Shown piece after piece: positions 51,701 through 64,000 of a DNA stretch of 64,000 nt. The first letter of the stretch is position 1; the number at the start of each line of letters is the position of its first letter. The stretch is from positions 932,001 through 996,000 of the forward strand of contig NC_092578.1 of assembly GCF_037975245.1 (NCBI RefSeq). Direction: 5' to 3'. Source of the stretch: Apostichopus japonicus (Eukaryota; Echinodermata; Holothuroidea; Aspidochirotida; Stichopodidae). Below the pieces are notes generated by a model. The model saw nothing but the letters and a program-made list of their open reading frames with translations. It ran no database searches and was not told the DNA's origin. Made by a program: the position numbers and the translations under genes.

Positions 51701-54700
51701 ATTTCTGGGGAAGCGACGTACACACCAGTGGGTTTCACCACTATATGTAGATCCCTATGGCAATGGAAGGATGCCAGAATTTCCTCAAGATACTAAGATG
51801 AAAGTGAGCTACCATGTTATTCCATCTTCTTCATGGTATATGGAAGGATTGTTTTCCCTAAGGTCACAAAATAAATTTTAAAAAAAATATTGTCATAGTG
51901 CAGAGTTTGATAAGTTTGCATGTTGTCTCCAAGACAACCTGCTCATTCTTCTATCATTGGATGCTAACCTAGTGTATTTTTGAGGCATATATATATACTA
52001 AGTCACAAATAATGACCAGCTACTTTTAATGCAGATTTTAACATCAGGAAAGTCACCAGACTAAACCTTAATTAACTGAAATAAAATATTCAGTATTTTG
52101 AAAGAAAAGCCTTAAATAGACTTTACACACAAAAATTTCAACTAATATTGCTCCAACTTTTAGTTTCAGAAATTTGTGTTTCTTTCACAGCAAGTCTGCC
52201 TGTGAAAAAAAAATCAAGAAAAATCTATAAAAAAATGTACATGATGTACATATCAGTATCATCAAAAGTGAACTTATGTTATAGGTATCTTTTCAATATT
52301 CCAATATATTCATGATTGCATTTTATCATGAAAACAGGATATTGTAGAAATAAGAAATAAAAGAAATATGAAAAAGTACATAAAGTGGATGTTAATTGTA
52401 TTTATTGTTTTAACCTCACAGTCTGTTTCTTGATTCCAAAAACAGAACAAAAAAGGCAAGAAGAAAGTTCATACCAGAGCTGGAAGTCTCTTGAGGAAGA
52501 AATCTTACCAAAAGAGTTTTGATGTTGCTGTCACGGAAGCTGAAAGTTTTAGAAAGCTAACAAATGAGATGAGACTGCAAAAGTGTGTTTACATTCCTAA
52601 AAACATGAGTTTGGAAGCAAAGAAAAAAGAAGCTAAACCGTTACAAAAGGATGAATTTAACCAGACTAAATTAGATACAGGTAAGGCTGTGGTATGGTAC
52701 TTGTAGGTATTATTGAGTTCTGTTGTTTGTAGTTGTTGCATGCTGCATGAAGAACAAAATCAATCTGGTTCCAGAATTAGTCCCACTCTCTTCCAGGCCC
52801 ATCTCTTTTGCCCCCACCCCCCTTCCCACCCCATTTTGACACTCCCTGGATCCCAAAAAAATTAATATTATCAATGTACTGGATAAGGGATACTTTTGAC
52901 TTTGTTCATCTCATATCCTTTACGTAGAGTGCACATCACTTTTACAAACTCTATTCAGATAATTGTGACGGTTGTAAACAAATGAGAACATTCACTCTAC
53001 ATACATTCTCTAGACATGTTGAATATCATGATTGTTTATGCAGTTATAGCTTGCAGAAAGACCTTTTTAACATTGTAAATAACCATGTTAAGTCTCTATA
53101 AGATGAAATAAATGGGATTCTTGATTTTTTTAAAATTCCAACGGTGAAAATTTAATTAATAATGTCAGAAAATGTAACCTGTGATTTCCTGTAATCTGTA
53201 GAACCCGTGTACTAGTAATAATCGAATCAGTATTAGTTCCTAATTGTTTTCTCTTTTCCTCCCAGGGGAGAATCTTTGGAAACAAATGTTGCTAATGTAC
53301 TTTGGTTAAATCTTCTCTCCCATTGCAGGACAAAAGCAAGCACGACGAAATAGGAAGTGTAATGAACTCACTCTGAAGAGACTGGAGAATGGACATGAGG
53401 TAGAATCAAAGCTGACATCTATGAGACACAGGAAACACACAGCCAAACAGGTGATTTGTTAGTCACTGATTACCTATAGATAGACTAGCCGTGGATATTG
53501 AACATGAAACGTGACCAGATATATTAAGATACAGAATTGGTAGCAGCAAAACAACATGATAATTGACTAACACACTAACCTGCAAGAGTGGGAAAAGTAT
53601 TATTTTTTATGTTCTTTGTTGTGTGGAAAGGTTTAGTTTACTCTTGATAGCTTACTATATGTGCATGGCTCTGATGGTTACCTCAGTTCACTTGTTACCT
53701 CACTATGTGTTCATGGCTTTGCTTGGTAGCTTACTATGTGTTCATGGCTTTGATTGGTTACCTACTCTTGATAGCTTAATATATGTGCATGGCTCTGATG
53801 GTTACCTCAGTTTGCTTGTTACTTCACTATGTGTTCATAGCTTTGCTTGGTAGCTTACTATGTGTCCATGGCTTTGATTAGTAACCTATATATGTTATTT
53901 ACATCCACAGAAAAGTGCACCTAAACAAACAAAAGAACCAAAGTGTCGTAAAAAGCTGTTTAAATCAAAGAAAGATCACTGTAATCTGTCTCAGGTAATT
54001 ATATTTTCATCCTCTTCCTTCATATCTACATTTGTTCAATCTCAAGTGATTTGAGTGTCAAATATGCACTGAACTACATTGTACAGACAGAAAATCAACA
54101 TGGAACAAGGGAGTAGGAGGGGTGGGGGGGGGGGAACACAACCCTCAGCCCTCCATGACCACCAATTGCTGATGAATTACCATCTGTATGGGCATGTAGC
54201 ATTAGAATTTCCTCCTGAATTAAGACCTTTTGAGAAAAAATATTGGGTTCATGAATTCTCCTTTTCCCATACTGATCAATTCTTACATAAGTTTAAGGTT
54301 TACTTGTAAGTGGAGAAGGTATTTCCAGCACTAGTGGCTGTAGGGTGTATACCTTTTGAAAACAGCAATCAGTAACTGTCTTTTTTTCCCCCGGTGATTT
54401 GCCAATTTGACTGAGTGATCTGTTTTTTTTTTCACAGGTGCTCTTACAAGAGGAGAGGTTATTTAACGGTGCCTGGGCTCATTTTATGAAGAGTAGAGAA
54501 TTAGTATTTGATCGCAAGTTATCCTTCAATGGTTCGTCGCTAAGTGCCTTCCGTCTCTTCATGAGTGTACAAGAAAGAGGAGGCTACAAGGAGGTAAACA
54601 GAAAAGTCTTTCAAAGTTTGATTGTCTTTTTATGGATGAAAACAGACAACAGATCTAGACTATTTGATAGGAACATCTAGCAACAGTTTTCAAAGCCTTC

Positions 54701-57700
54701 AGAATCAAAACATAATGGTCTTGAACTGGGTACAAAATGAGGTCAATAATGTGCTACAGTCTGCAGAAATGTTTGGTGGGTTGAGGGACATTTGCAGATG
54801 ATTGGTAGTTTATGTACATTTTGCAGATCTTTCATTCATATTGAGCATCGTTTCTGTGGTGTGGGTCTTGAATCAGACCTAGGTCATGATCCTACGAGTA
54901 AAGTGTTTCCAACAAGGGAACAAGAGATGGGTTCCAGTAGAATTTAGTTGAAAACACTCACAAAATAGCAACACTGCAGATGCTAAAATAAAGCTATGAG
55001 AGTCATTTTATTTGCATGTGTAGGAGCAGAATAATTCTATCCATGAATACCTTCAAAGTACCTTAGGATTACAGCTTGTCTAATGGTTAATTCAAATCAG
55101 CTCCCTGAAGAGTTTGCAAGAAAATGTCCCGGCAGATTGATTTAATATCTGTCATCCTTTATATTGCGCCTCACTTTTTATTTTGGTTCATCATACCCTG
55201 AGGTCTTCCATTTCCTTTGAGCCCATTCAAGTTTTCATGTTACGTCAGACGGCCATTTAGCTATCTCACATTGTACTTTGTAGCAAACATACAGGACTTA
55301 AGTATGTCTGTGTCACGCTGTAGGATAGCCACATATCTGCTCTCCATCTGTCCAGCCGACTGCAACAAAAAGAAATGCTTTAACTCTGTTGTTTTTGTTC
55401 TCAACCTTACAACTGGTTGGAGAAACTACCAAAGTTTCTTGTTCAAAGAAGTTTACATGTAAACCATGACTGGCTTAATAATGTTGATGTGATACTCAAA
55501 TAATGTGATGGTGTTTCTGCTAAGATTTATGTTATTTGACTAAATTTCAAAATGAAATACTTCCAGATTGCACACGCTATGCAATAGATCATGTTAATGT
55601 TAAGGGTTTGTGCTATCCTTGATCCATCATCCCAAAAGCCTTATTAAATCACATTAATTGATCACCATACTCCCTTTATGCAGGAAAATAAGCTGCCTAC
55701 AAATGTAATGTCACTTTTTGTCCACCAAACTTGCACTGTGAACGTCATTATTTTAAGAAAAAAACAAATAAATAAATCATTGTTTAAACCTTGTTGGGCA
55801 AAAAGGTTCTTTGTATTACATTAAAATATTAATATTTCACTAATTAGGAGGTTAATTGATAGCATGTGAATCTACTGGTTAGATTGCTGGATATCTTGTT
55901 ACATGTTAATGGTCAGAATGGTCAAACTGACCACCAAAAGTGAAGTACAGCTTGAAAAAGAGACAAGTAGTGTTAATATCCTTGCAGCTGAACTGGGTGT
56001 TGAGGTGAAACAAAAGGGCAGTATGGGGGCAGGAAAAGAAGCAGGTTTAGGGTGAGGGTTAGCTCTCCAGTTATAATTCTTCCAATTATATAACTTTGAC
56101 ATTATCCAACAGATGACCTCTCCTGATTGGGAGGCAATTACCTCAGAGTTAAGTAAGAAGTCATCAGCTGACAAATGCCAAGCATCCCTCTTGAAGAAAC
56201 TTTACAAAAGGTAACAATTAATTGTAAAATTTGTTTGTCTTACCAGGCAATTAGCAAATATGAAATGGACACAGCCAAACATTAAACCTTTGTGGGCAGT
56301 AATGGAGACATGACATGCAAACAAGATAGCCATTTTGCTTTAAGCTGTGGACTTAGCAGCCTGGGTCTCATGTTGAAGGAAGGTGGTGGATTAAATGTTG
56401 TGATATTGTACCTCATTATTTTTAGAGATGCCTTTGCAGGGAAGAATTTTACCATCAAACAAAATTAAGATCTCTTGAAAAGTGATACAAAGGCTTGTCA
56501 TTAAACATTAGAAAGAATATGTTTGTAAAGTTTGACCCTAGGACAAATCTGGATCCTGTAATCAATAACTTATACTTTCTTGTAGGAAAAATATCATGCT
56601 TGCCTTTAATTCTTAAACAAGGTGTTTTTATTTTTTATATTGTCAGAAACCTTTTGCCTTACGAAAAACACCTGTTACCAGATAAACAAGATGATGAGAA
56701 AAATGTAAAAGAATTTCCTCCGTCACAGGGTGAAGCAATGACAAATGTTACACAAAGTGAAACAATACCTCCATCAACAGTGGAATGTAGGTATCCATTA
56801 CCAGGCATGAATATGCAACAGATGGTGGCGCCATTCATGAAAGGTAACACTGGTTGTGTTACTTCCGCTTACACAGTTCCATACTCCATGAACGACACTT
56901 CTGTCCCTCAAGTGAACAAAGCTTTCAAGCAAGTATCAGCCCCGCCTGCCAGCTGCTCTTCAGGCTCGTCAAGCTTAAGTTATTATGGTGGCGGCAGTGG
57001 GACAAATTGTGGCCCATACCTGGCGAATTGGAGAACAGCAGTTCCTATGAATGATGCAAGCAAAACCTTGGTGGTTAAAGAGGCTGAAAGAAAAGTTGAA
57101 GATTTAAGGAATAACAATTTAAACTATAGGCAAGATACCTTTAAAGTACCTCACCCTCAGCAGACTGTAATAAACAGCGGTTACAGTCCAAGGACATGTA
57201 CTAGCTTTAGTAATTATGGTGGCAGCAGTGGGATGATCTCGTCTGTCACTCACACAGACCAGTGGAGGGCTATTTCTGCTCCTCCTAGCAATGGTAGAGA
57301 CGTACTGAGAAGGCCACAATTTAACGAACCAAGATCACAGACAGGTAAGTGCTTGTTAACTTTAACGAGGAATAGCAATACTTTTCCTTATTTTCAGAAC
57401 TATAATAGATCCGATTGCTTGTTTATGAATGGTATTCAGTAGTTTAAGTAGTGACTGCATCGGTAAGTAATAGCAATAATTATGAATTTGTATAGCGCTT
57501 TTATCCAGTTGGAAACTGCTCAAAAGTGCTGTAGGAGCAAGGCACACAGTAAAGACATAACAGTTATTAAGACATGAGTTTACAAAGCTGGGATACACAT
57601 AGGAACGACTTGAGTCTCTTCTGAAAAGTTGACAAATCCTGGATTGCTTATAAATGCATTCCACTATTCCAGAGCTGTGAACCTGCTCTTGCAAAGCAGC

Positions 57701-60475
57701 AGTCTCCATAAGTGGAAGTGTGTACAGTAGTTACAAATAGCATGTGTTGTGTGCTTGATCTAAGTACCCTACTTGGCCTGTATTCCTGAAGGAGTTCCTG
57801 TAGGTAGATTGGCGCTGAACCATTCATATAAACTAGATTAAATAAAAAGATAAATTCACTTCTGGCTATCTTAGCCGTTTCTCAAGTTTGGACTTCTAGT
57901 GTAGTTTAATAGTGGGATGTATTGTGAATATTGTGATATTCCTATGTTGCAGACAATTCAGCAATGTCTCTATGACTTTAACAGGATATTCTGTTGGCAG
58001 ACAAGCTAATGCTGATCTTAAAAGAGACAAACGTTCCACACTGTTAGTTGAAAACACCCCTTGGTAATCATATATCCCTAATTAGAGATATTATTAATTC
58101 AATACAGGATCCAGGATGTGTATCACAGTAGGTGGTCTATGATATCACCTTGGTAGATATTTTTCAAATAGTTTGCTCTCTATCTTGAATTTCATGTTGA
58201 TTTATCATGTTGATTTGAACTTGCATGCATTAGGAAAGCTGTCAATGTTCTCAGTAGTTAGAATTTCATTATTAAAAATACAACAATTTATACAAATATT
58301 TTTACCTTTTTGGATAAATGATAAATTACTGTATAAATTTGAAAAATATTTTCAGCTCAATTGTCTTGATGACATCATTAACTCTACCGTTTGCTATTGT
58401 TGATGTATTCACAAAATATCACAAAATTTGCAATACTTATATCAATCAAACAGTACAAATGCAATGGGGCAAGCTTTTAAAAATAGCTGGGCTGCAGAAC
58501 AAGGATATTAAAAAGCAGATGCAAATAGCTGTCCCAGTCAAGTCATGCCAGGCTGTTTATATTTACTTAAAACATTTCTTCTTGATAATATTGAAATGCC
58601 TTTCATACTGTTTGCTGTTATTATATTGATAGTTGTTCGTTTTTGTTTTACAGGTTGGACTCGACCAACCTCATCAGAGTTTGATAAAGACATGCTTGAA
58701 ATTGACAACATTATCCAAGCTTTAGATAAGCCTCAACAGTTTGACACTTCCATTCAGTGTAAGTTCTCAGGAATTGGCCAGAACCTCAATGCTTGTTTTA
58801 ACTTCCCTTGGTATAGGACACTTAACCACTGGTAGGAGGTTTGTCACTCTGGACTGTAGCTTCCACACTTAGCTGCTAGAAATATTCATATTTCTATTTT
58901 CTTGTATTAATAAGATTAGGTTTAAGGTCAGATGTGTTTAAATAATGTCTGGTATGATAATTGATGGATGATTGATTTCATCCATGGTGCTGTTAGTACT
59001 TTATATTTGTGTCAGTTATGAATCTCTGTATGAATGTTTAACAGAATAGGACATTAATACATTCTCACATTGGACTAAGCTGTTTTCCATGGATATCTCT
59101 GATGGATGACAGCTTATCTCTCTAGACATTTGTACCATCAATCTACCCCAAACTTGCCTCATTCTGTTGAAGCCTAAAGTCTGCCAAACCCATCAATGTC
59201 CTTCTCGTCCTCTTCCCTGGAGAATAATGTCATTTAAGGATATTTAGTGATAGCACTGCTCTCTCTCTCTTTAGCAGTCACTTCTTAATGGTGGTTAAAT
59301 TCAACACCGATGAAAAAGAAATCTTTTGTAATGTAATATTTTGAGATGATGCATCCCTGTAGCTTTTTAGAGTGGTATGTGATACTTTAGAACAACACTG
59401 CTATGAGTGGAGAAAGGGTAAACTGCCTCCACACCCCACCTCACCCTCAGTTAAGTAAGTACATATATATAAAAAAATGGGTAAATATAAACCATTGTTT
59501 TTAGTTCTCTGTTGGAGGTGAATCTTTTAAAGAAAGGGTAAACCACCTCCATCCCTCTCCTACCCCCTCCCCCTCCCCCTCCCCTGCCAACACAATAATA
59601 CATACCCCAAACAAAAAGGTAAAATATCAAAATTTCTTTTTAATTCTCATTTAAAGGTCAACCTTTCAAACCAGCAGAAGTTAAGCATCCCACACTTGAT
59701 TTCTTCTCAATGCGATATGACGCACATGACCCCATGAAGAGAGGTCAACACAAGAAGGTACGTTAGCTTTATAGTTTGTAAGAATGTATAAACTTGAAAA
59801 GTGTGTTCTTGTAACGTTTGATATCTAGAGCAGATTCCATAGTCACTGGGCGAGATGTCCTGAAGGGCACTGCCCCATAGCTGTTATTGATTGACCTTTT
59901 GAATATTCATAATGGGTCACATGAAAAGTAATGCTAATCAAGACTAGGCAGATCATTGAATATGCAAACTCAGGGTCAAACGTAAGACTTGGCTGAGTCT
60001 GAAGAACATTTCTCAGATCATGTAGGAGTTTGATAAGACAACTTCATTAGACATATTTTTAGACCATTAAATGTATTTTAAAACCAAGATGCCCATCATG
60101 GTGCGTAGAGTAGTCTTATTCTTTCTCAATCTATCAGATAAATCAATCAGCAAGACTCTAACATGAAAGTTTGATATTGTTCACAATAGCCACCCTCTAC
60201 TTTGATTTCTTTCCTTCATTCAGGCGAGTTATATGGACGATGCACAATGCGTTCCTGACACGGTGGTACAAGGGCATCAGTACACCCATAGAGAGAGGGT
60301 AGTATCGCCCCTAGCATACCCCTACCCTAGAAGTCTTGCCAGTTCTCATCACTTAGGTGTACCTGTCTGCTCAGGGGGCCCTGATCGCTTAGATGAACGT
60401 GCTCGATTAGATCAGCTGGCACGAGAGACTTCCAGGCTGGATGATGAACTACGAATGGAATTTTCAGAGTTGTAA
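45761..60475 (+). CDS. ZCWPW1-like: CW zinc finger + PWWP + ARID chromatin-reader protein (ZCWPW1-like)
   Basis: Exons: 45761-45805, 46496-46642, 47738-47884, 48905-49041, 50620-50739, 51620-51803, 52446-52680, 53329-53450, 53911-53994, 54438-54593, 56113-56210, 56647-57344, 58654-58758, 59657-59757, 60224-60475; 876 aa, every junction GT/AG and in frame. CW finger at about 119-165: FIQCENESCLKWRKI...WFCRMN...CRCDQPEE, ligands C122, C127, C148, C160. PWWP at about 186-250: GALVWARMPGHVQWPA...FYHVEFLGKRRTHQWV. A helical segment (FDVAVTEAESFRKLTNEMRL) resembles the region after PWWP in ZCWPW1. ARID at about 413-502: LFNGAWAHFMKSREL, FRLFMSVQERGGYKEM, SPDWEAITSELSK, SLLKKLYKRNLLPYEKHL. The remainder is low complexity (GGGSG, GGSSG) with a charged C-terminal helix. 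ZCWPW1 reads H3K4me3 plus H3K36me3 at PRDM9 sites in meiosis; ARID should add DNA binding. Exons 2 and 3 are tandem copies. The start context is weak, and the first exon is the least certain. Confidence 0.88.
46329..48348 (+). repeat. Tandem segmental duplication (~0.8 kb copies, ~1.2 kb apart) containing a coding exon
   Basis: Copy 1 (about 46329-47140) and copy 2 (about 47563-48348) align across intron and exon: shared starts such as TTTCTACGACATTCTC and shared ends such as GAGAGTCACAGTTTCTTAAC. Each contains a 147-base phase-0 exon with its acceptor and donor. A unique segment of about 420 bases separates the copies. Confidence 0.92.
49712..50282 (+). repeat. 23-bp pyrimidine-rich minisatellite in an intron of the ARID gene
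   Basis: About 25 copies of ACATTTTCCCATTGTTTTCT+GTT, with some shortened units (ACATTTTGTTTTGTGTT). It is strongly strand-asymmetric. All three forward frames stay open over long spans because of the repeat and are not coding. It lies between exons 48905-49041 and 50620-50739. Confidence 0.95.
51002..51426. mobile_element. 425-bp MITE-like element in the PWWP intron
   Basis: The left end CAGGCATGAGACT is the inverse of the right end AGTCTCATCCCTG (one mismatch). The interior is T-rich on the left, with G/C-rich text (GGGGAGGGGGACACCCCTCCC) before the right end. No clear target duplication was found. Confidence 0.65.
53636..53885 (+). repeat. Degenerate tandem repeat in an intron of the ARID gene
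   Basis: Repeated text such as ACTATGTGTTCATGGCTTTG and TATATGTGCATGGCTCTGAT, in about five to seven units with a higher-order period of about 127 bases. It ends roughly 25 bases before the acceptor of exon 53911-53994. Confidence 0.8.
57470..57800. repeat. Probable dispersed repeat in intron 12 of the ARID gene
   Basis: The segment beginning AATTTGTATAGCGCTTTTAT and continuing with AACTGCTCAAAAGTGCT resembles a common dispersed repeat of marine animal genomes. I recognise the style only, and no termini or target duplication could be fixed. Confidence 0.35.
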
Positions 60476-61001
60476 AGCTGAGCATTATATTGCTTTTCTT
60501 GTTAACATAAAACAAATACTTTCACCTTTTAGTAACAGAATATTGAATGTCACTTGTTTAAATTGATTAACATCTTCTTTTGTTTGCAAGTATAAAAAAG
60601 TAAAGGATTTCTACTTTGCAAGGTGCTTTAGAGATTTGTGGCATTATGGTTGTTGTTAGGTGTATAGTTCACCAGTTGACAAGCTTTCAAGGTCAGATGC
60701 TATTAGCAGTTACTTTCACATATATTACACATGGTCAGACTATTAATACCAATACCTTAGCTTTATTAAATCTTGGCGGTGGTATATTTCTTTACCTCAG
60801 CTTAAAGCAATCACACTTTACTAGGTAGTTAGCACCCAGTAAAGTATGTGTTAGTTCACAAATCACATAAAATGTCATTTCAATGTCCAGTATATGTTTA
60901 TGTCTTGAGTCACCATTTAACAACTTTCCACACCTCGAAAATGTGTTATTAGGATTAGCTGGTGTATAATAGTGTTGTAATTATAACTCACTTTTTTTCA
61001 G

Positions 61002-61449
61002 ACAAACTGATGAATATTCATGTGCATTTAATCAGACTTCATCTCTGGGTGGGGGTGGAGGGTGGGGGTGGGGTGATGGAGATGGTGGTTTAGAGGGCGG
61101 CGATGATGAAGCAAAGTTTGTTAACTGGATGATACAAATTAGTCAAGATGAGGACTATATTGGTGCAACCTTGTTTACAACTGGTGTACTTTTACAGTTG
61201 CATCCAGTGTTATTCATTACTTCACTATGTTTCTCATCACACATTTGTTTTATGTATAACATTGTCTGTGACCTTAATGTTCCAAGTGTAAATCGTAATT
61301 GTCTCCAAAGGGTTAAATTTCATCTGATTTATCAGTTAACTGAAAGTAAAATGAATCAAATGGCTCCATCACAAGCACACCATTTCTTTCTAACACAAAT
61401 TGCCTTTGCAATCACAAAGCTAGCTGTTGATTTTATCTTGCTGCTTTGA
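61002..61449 (+). CDS. ZCWPW1-like: Possible alternative last exon of the CW-PWWP-ARID gene (148 extra residues)
   Basis: A strong acceptor (CTTTTTTTCAG) at 60991-61001 is followed by an open frame to TGA at 61447-61449. The upstream exon could donate at TT|GTAAAG (60473-60478), the same bases that otherwise form its TTG-TAA end. The join keeps Leu and the frame and continues QTDEYSCAFNQTSSL, a glycine/tryptophan-rich acidic stretch, then AKFVNWMIQISQDEDYIG. AATAAA lies seven bases after the stop. The second half is hydrophobic and may be untranslated sequence. The product would be 1,024 aa. Confidence 0.5.
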
Positions 61450-61455
61450 GCTAAA

Positions 61456-61461
61456 AATAAA
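61456..61461 (+). terminator. Poly(A) signal AATAAA
   Basis: This is the canonical hexamer just after the stop of the candidate last exon 61002-61449, and about 980 bases after the 60475 stop. It could serve either form. Confidence 0.5.
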
Positions 61462-64000
61462 ACAACTGCAAGCAAATTAATTTAAAATTCCTTTTGTAGA
61501 CACTCTTTGTTTGCTTTGGAAAATGATTGCTTTAGAAAATGATTTGCTTTCAGTGGAATGAATAGAGCCTACACTGCTCAAAAGGTTTATGGAGTAGATA
61601 TTAGACTCATAAACAACTATCAGGAATTTGTTTAAGAAACAAAGGAAACTAACAGAAATGAATTCTTAAAATGGCAGTTGTAACAAAACTTTATATTAAT
61701 ACATATGAAGGTTGAAACAATAGAATAATGACTTGTAAATATTAATTCAGGACTTACAAAACTTGCCAATATTTTAAATGTGTCTAGGACTTTTCCCCTT
61801 CCTTGCATATCTGTTGAGTGGACAATCCATGATTAATTCTCATAAATAGAATGGATTAAATTTTAAGTAGGACATAATCTCGGGATGACCTCATTATATA
61901 TATCAATGACTAATAATAGTCTGATTCAGAGGTTGATGTCCAATGACATTGCAGTTTTGCTGTATCCAGTGTAATATCTAAAGCTAACGGTGGAAAATTT
62001 TCGTGGGAAAAACTTAAAGAGCGTTTTAAAATGCAGAAACAGGATTTAACATTAAGGAGCTGTATAAATGAGGAAACCAAACTGAACATTAGTATCATTA
62101 AGTTATGCATGTTTCTAATAACTGGAAGCTTGGTTTATTATTTATGATGTTAATATACTTAATGTTTTTGAGTTTTGTGTTTAAAGTAGAATGGAAACAA
62201 TTCAGTATGATCTTATTGATTTTACATCACAATGTATCTCAATATTGGGGTTTACTTTCAGTTTAGGAGTAATTCTTTTAAATTTAATATATGTATTCCT
62301 CAAGTTTAACGACTCTGCTTAATGTATGGGGAGTATGTGTTGCTATCGAATATTTTGGAGAAATTGTGTGATTATTATGAGAATATAAAATACGTCTGCA
62401 GTTTTAAACTGATGGAAGTCAATTTCAGAGCAATGTTGAGAAAAATCTGCCTGATACTTGTGATGTATGCAACCTGCTTATTTTCAATGTCCTTCTCTTA
62501 TAAAAAGTAAGCAATGGTTTACCTAGTGATACTTGAGATTTGCAAGGCCTATAGGTGCTCAAATAGGAGTGGGCTGTACATGGCCTCCGTCTAAAACTAA
62601 ATATTGAATTAACTAATAACAACAAATTCATTTAAAATAGTAGATATTTAGAAACTATTTATTCAAGATTAAATATTTATTTTATTTGTAGTTTCACCTC
62701 ACAGTATTAGTTCTTGTTATCATAAGATATAGTGTATTATAGTCGAGGGGTGTCTGGTGTACAGGCAGCTTTTTAAAATCCAAACATTCAAATTTGATCT
62801 TTGGATGATGTATAAGTTGGGTAAAATCAAAGATGCAACCTGTGAGTCGATGAGCTGTGGTTACTGAAGTGAATGTTTGGTATGAAGGGTATTTTCAAGG
62901 CACTGGAAGGTCTGATCATTACTAGTGAATGTGTTGTCAGTTGGACAAAAGGTTGTGGTCATTTAGAAGGGGACAGGGGGACACACAGAATATGTGTTTA
63001 CTTTGTAAATTGTTGTGAGTAATATGAAGTGTATCTCCATGGCCCTGGAAATTTGTGGTCATTTATTGGAAGGAGAGGTTCTTGTAGTGAAATGTGTGGC
63101 TATGTAGATATAATCTATGGTCATGGGACATGTGTTATGTGGGGTTCAGTGAGGTTGAGGTAAAGTGTGTGGCTATATAGATATAACCTCTGGTCAGGGG
63201 TCATGTGTTATGTGGGGTTCAGTGGTGTCAAGATTGTATTCAATACAGCTGTCAATGATGCTAACGGTATGTCAATCTGATGTGAAGTTGTTTTTGGCCA
63301 AACGATAGGTGTGTTCCTTAAGGTGAACGGTGTCGTCCCTGTGGCACACGATGAATGATTGTTGATGAGGTGCCAGGGTTTTGTAGTGCAAGTAATCTGA
63401 ATGGAGAGCCATATTAGATAGGAATGATTAAGACAGAGTTACTCTCAACAATTAAAATGTAGTAAACTGCTAATATTTAGATTTATTTATATCCTATAGC
63501 AATGATTGGTCATTATGTGACGTTTCCATATTACATGTTAGTGACTTTCATATATGTTCAGACTTTTCTCTTCCAGATATGACAAATTTTCAAACTTTGA
63601 TTTAAGCTACTAAAAATTCTAAATAAGGAAAAAAGGTAAAAAAAGATTACAGCTGCTAGTCATTGTTGAATTTTCCACAGAGTGGCTAAAAATTGTCGGT
63701 TTTATTGATTACTTTTTCTGTTAATGAGTCTAATTAAGTTACTGTGTATATCTTTTACTGTGGTAGGCTGATGATGTGGCATGTGTTTGAACAAGAAGCC
63801 AGTCCACAAACATGAACACACACACACACAAGAAAATATCTTTGAAAGTAGGTGTTGGTCAAGTCATCAAATTATTTCCACTGGTTGATTAAAATATTGT
63901 TGATTTAGTTTTAATTAGTCCACTTTATGCAGGCTTGTAATATTTTGTATATTTATATCCACTATAAACACTGTGTTGCAATTATGTTGTCACATGTACT
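61462..64000. other. Downstream intergenic sequence
   Basis: No conserved exon or RNA gene is recognised. A tandem duplication of about 73 bases (TGTGTGGCTAT...TGTTATGTGGGGTTCAGT) lies at about 63093-63223. Short open frames at 61910-62631 have no domain. Confidence 0.45.

Noticed and set aside
56495-57442. A single 315-codon open frame treated as its own gene
   Set aside because: It contains exon 12 of the CW-PWWP-ARID gene (56647-57344); the first ~50 and last ~30 codons are intron read-through.

Overview
The window is animal nuclear DNA: AT-rich, with short coding exons bounded by GT...AG introns, many dispersed inverted-repeat elements and many minisatellites. I rebuilt four intron-containing protein genes exon by exon, and every junction keeps the reading frame. 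Gene content and repeat style suggest a marine invertebrate deuterostome, most likely an echinoderm. The species is inference.

Layout. (1) 346-8634, minus strand: 5' two-fifths or so of an anoctamin-8 (ANO8/TMEM16H) gene, running off the left edge. (2) 8635-12372: head-to-head intergenic region holding a long-armed inverted-repeat transposon (9837-11465) whose left arm was split by a 5'-truncated LINE. (3) 12373-25266, plus strand: complete lysosomal beta-galactosidase (GLB1), 14 exons, 620 aa. Its large third intron carries several transposon remnants, and two of its exon ends have been copied into intronic tandem arrays together with their splice donors. (4) 25267-28415: tail-to-tail spacer. 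(5) 28416-41917, minus strand: an intact kinesin-3 gene of the KIF28 type with motor, FHA and KIF1B-like regions, two candidate last exons, a start codon inside a TISU/YY1 motif, and a U12-type AT-AC first intron. (6) 41918-45760: second head-to-head spacer with an NRF1/YY1 promoter-like block and a MITE. (7) 45761-60475 (perhaps to 61449), plus strand: a chromatin-reader gene encoding a CW zinc finger, a PWWP domain and an ARID DNA-binding domain in one protein. (8) 61450-64000: no gene recognised.

Most noteworthy: the CW-PWWP-ARID architecture (ZCWPW1-like reader fused to ARID), with a tandemly duplicated exon, an H3-tail-like N terminus and a splice-or-stop 3' end; the AT-AC intron of the kinesin; and the recurring pattern of minisatellites seeded on exon-intron junctions. 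The four genes have unrelated cellular roles (membrane scramblase family, lysosomal hydrolase, microtubule motor, chromatin reader), so nothing suggests an operon-like functional cluster.
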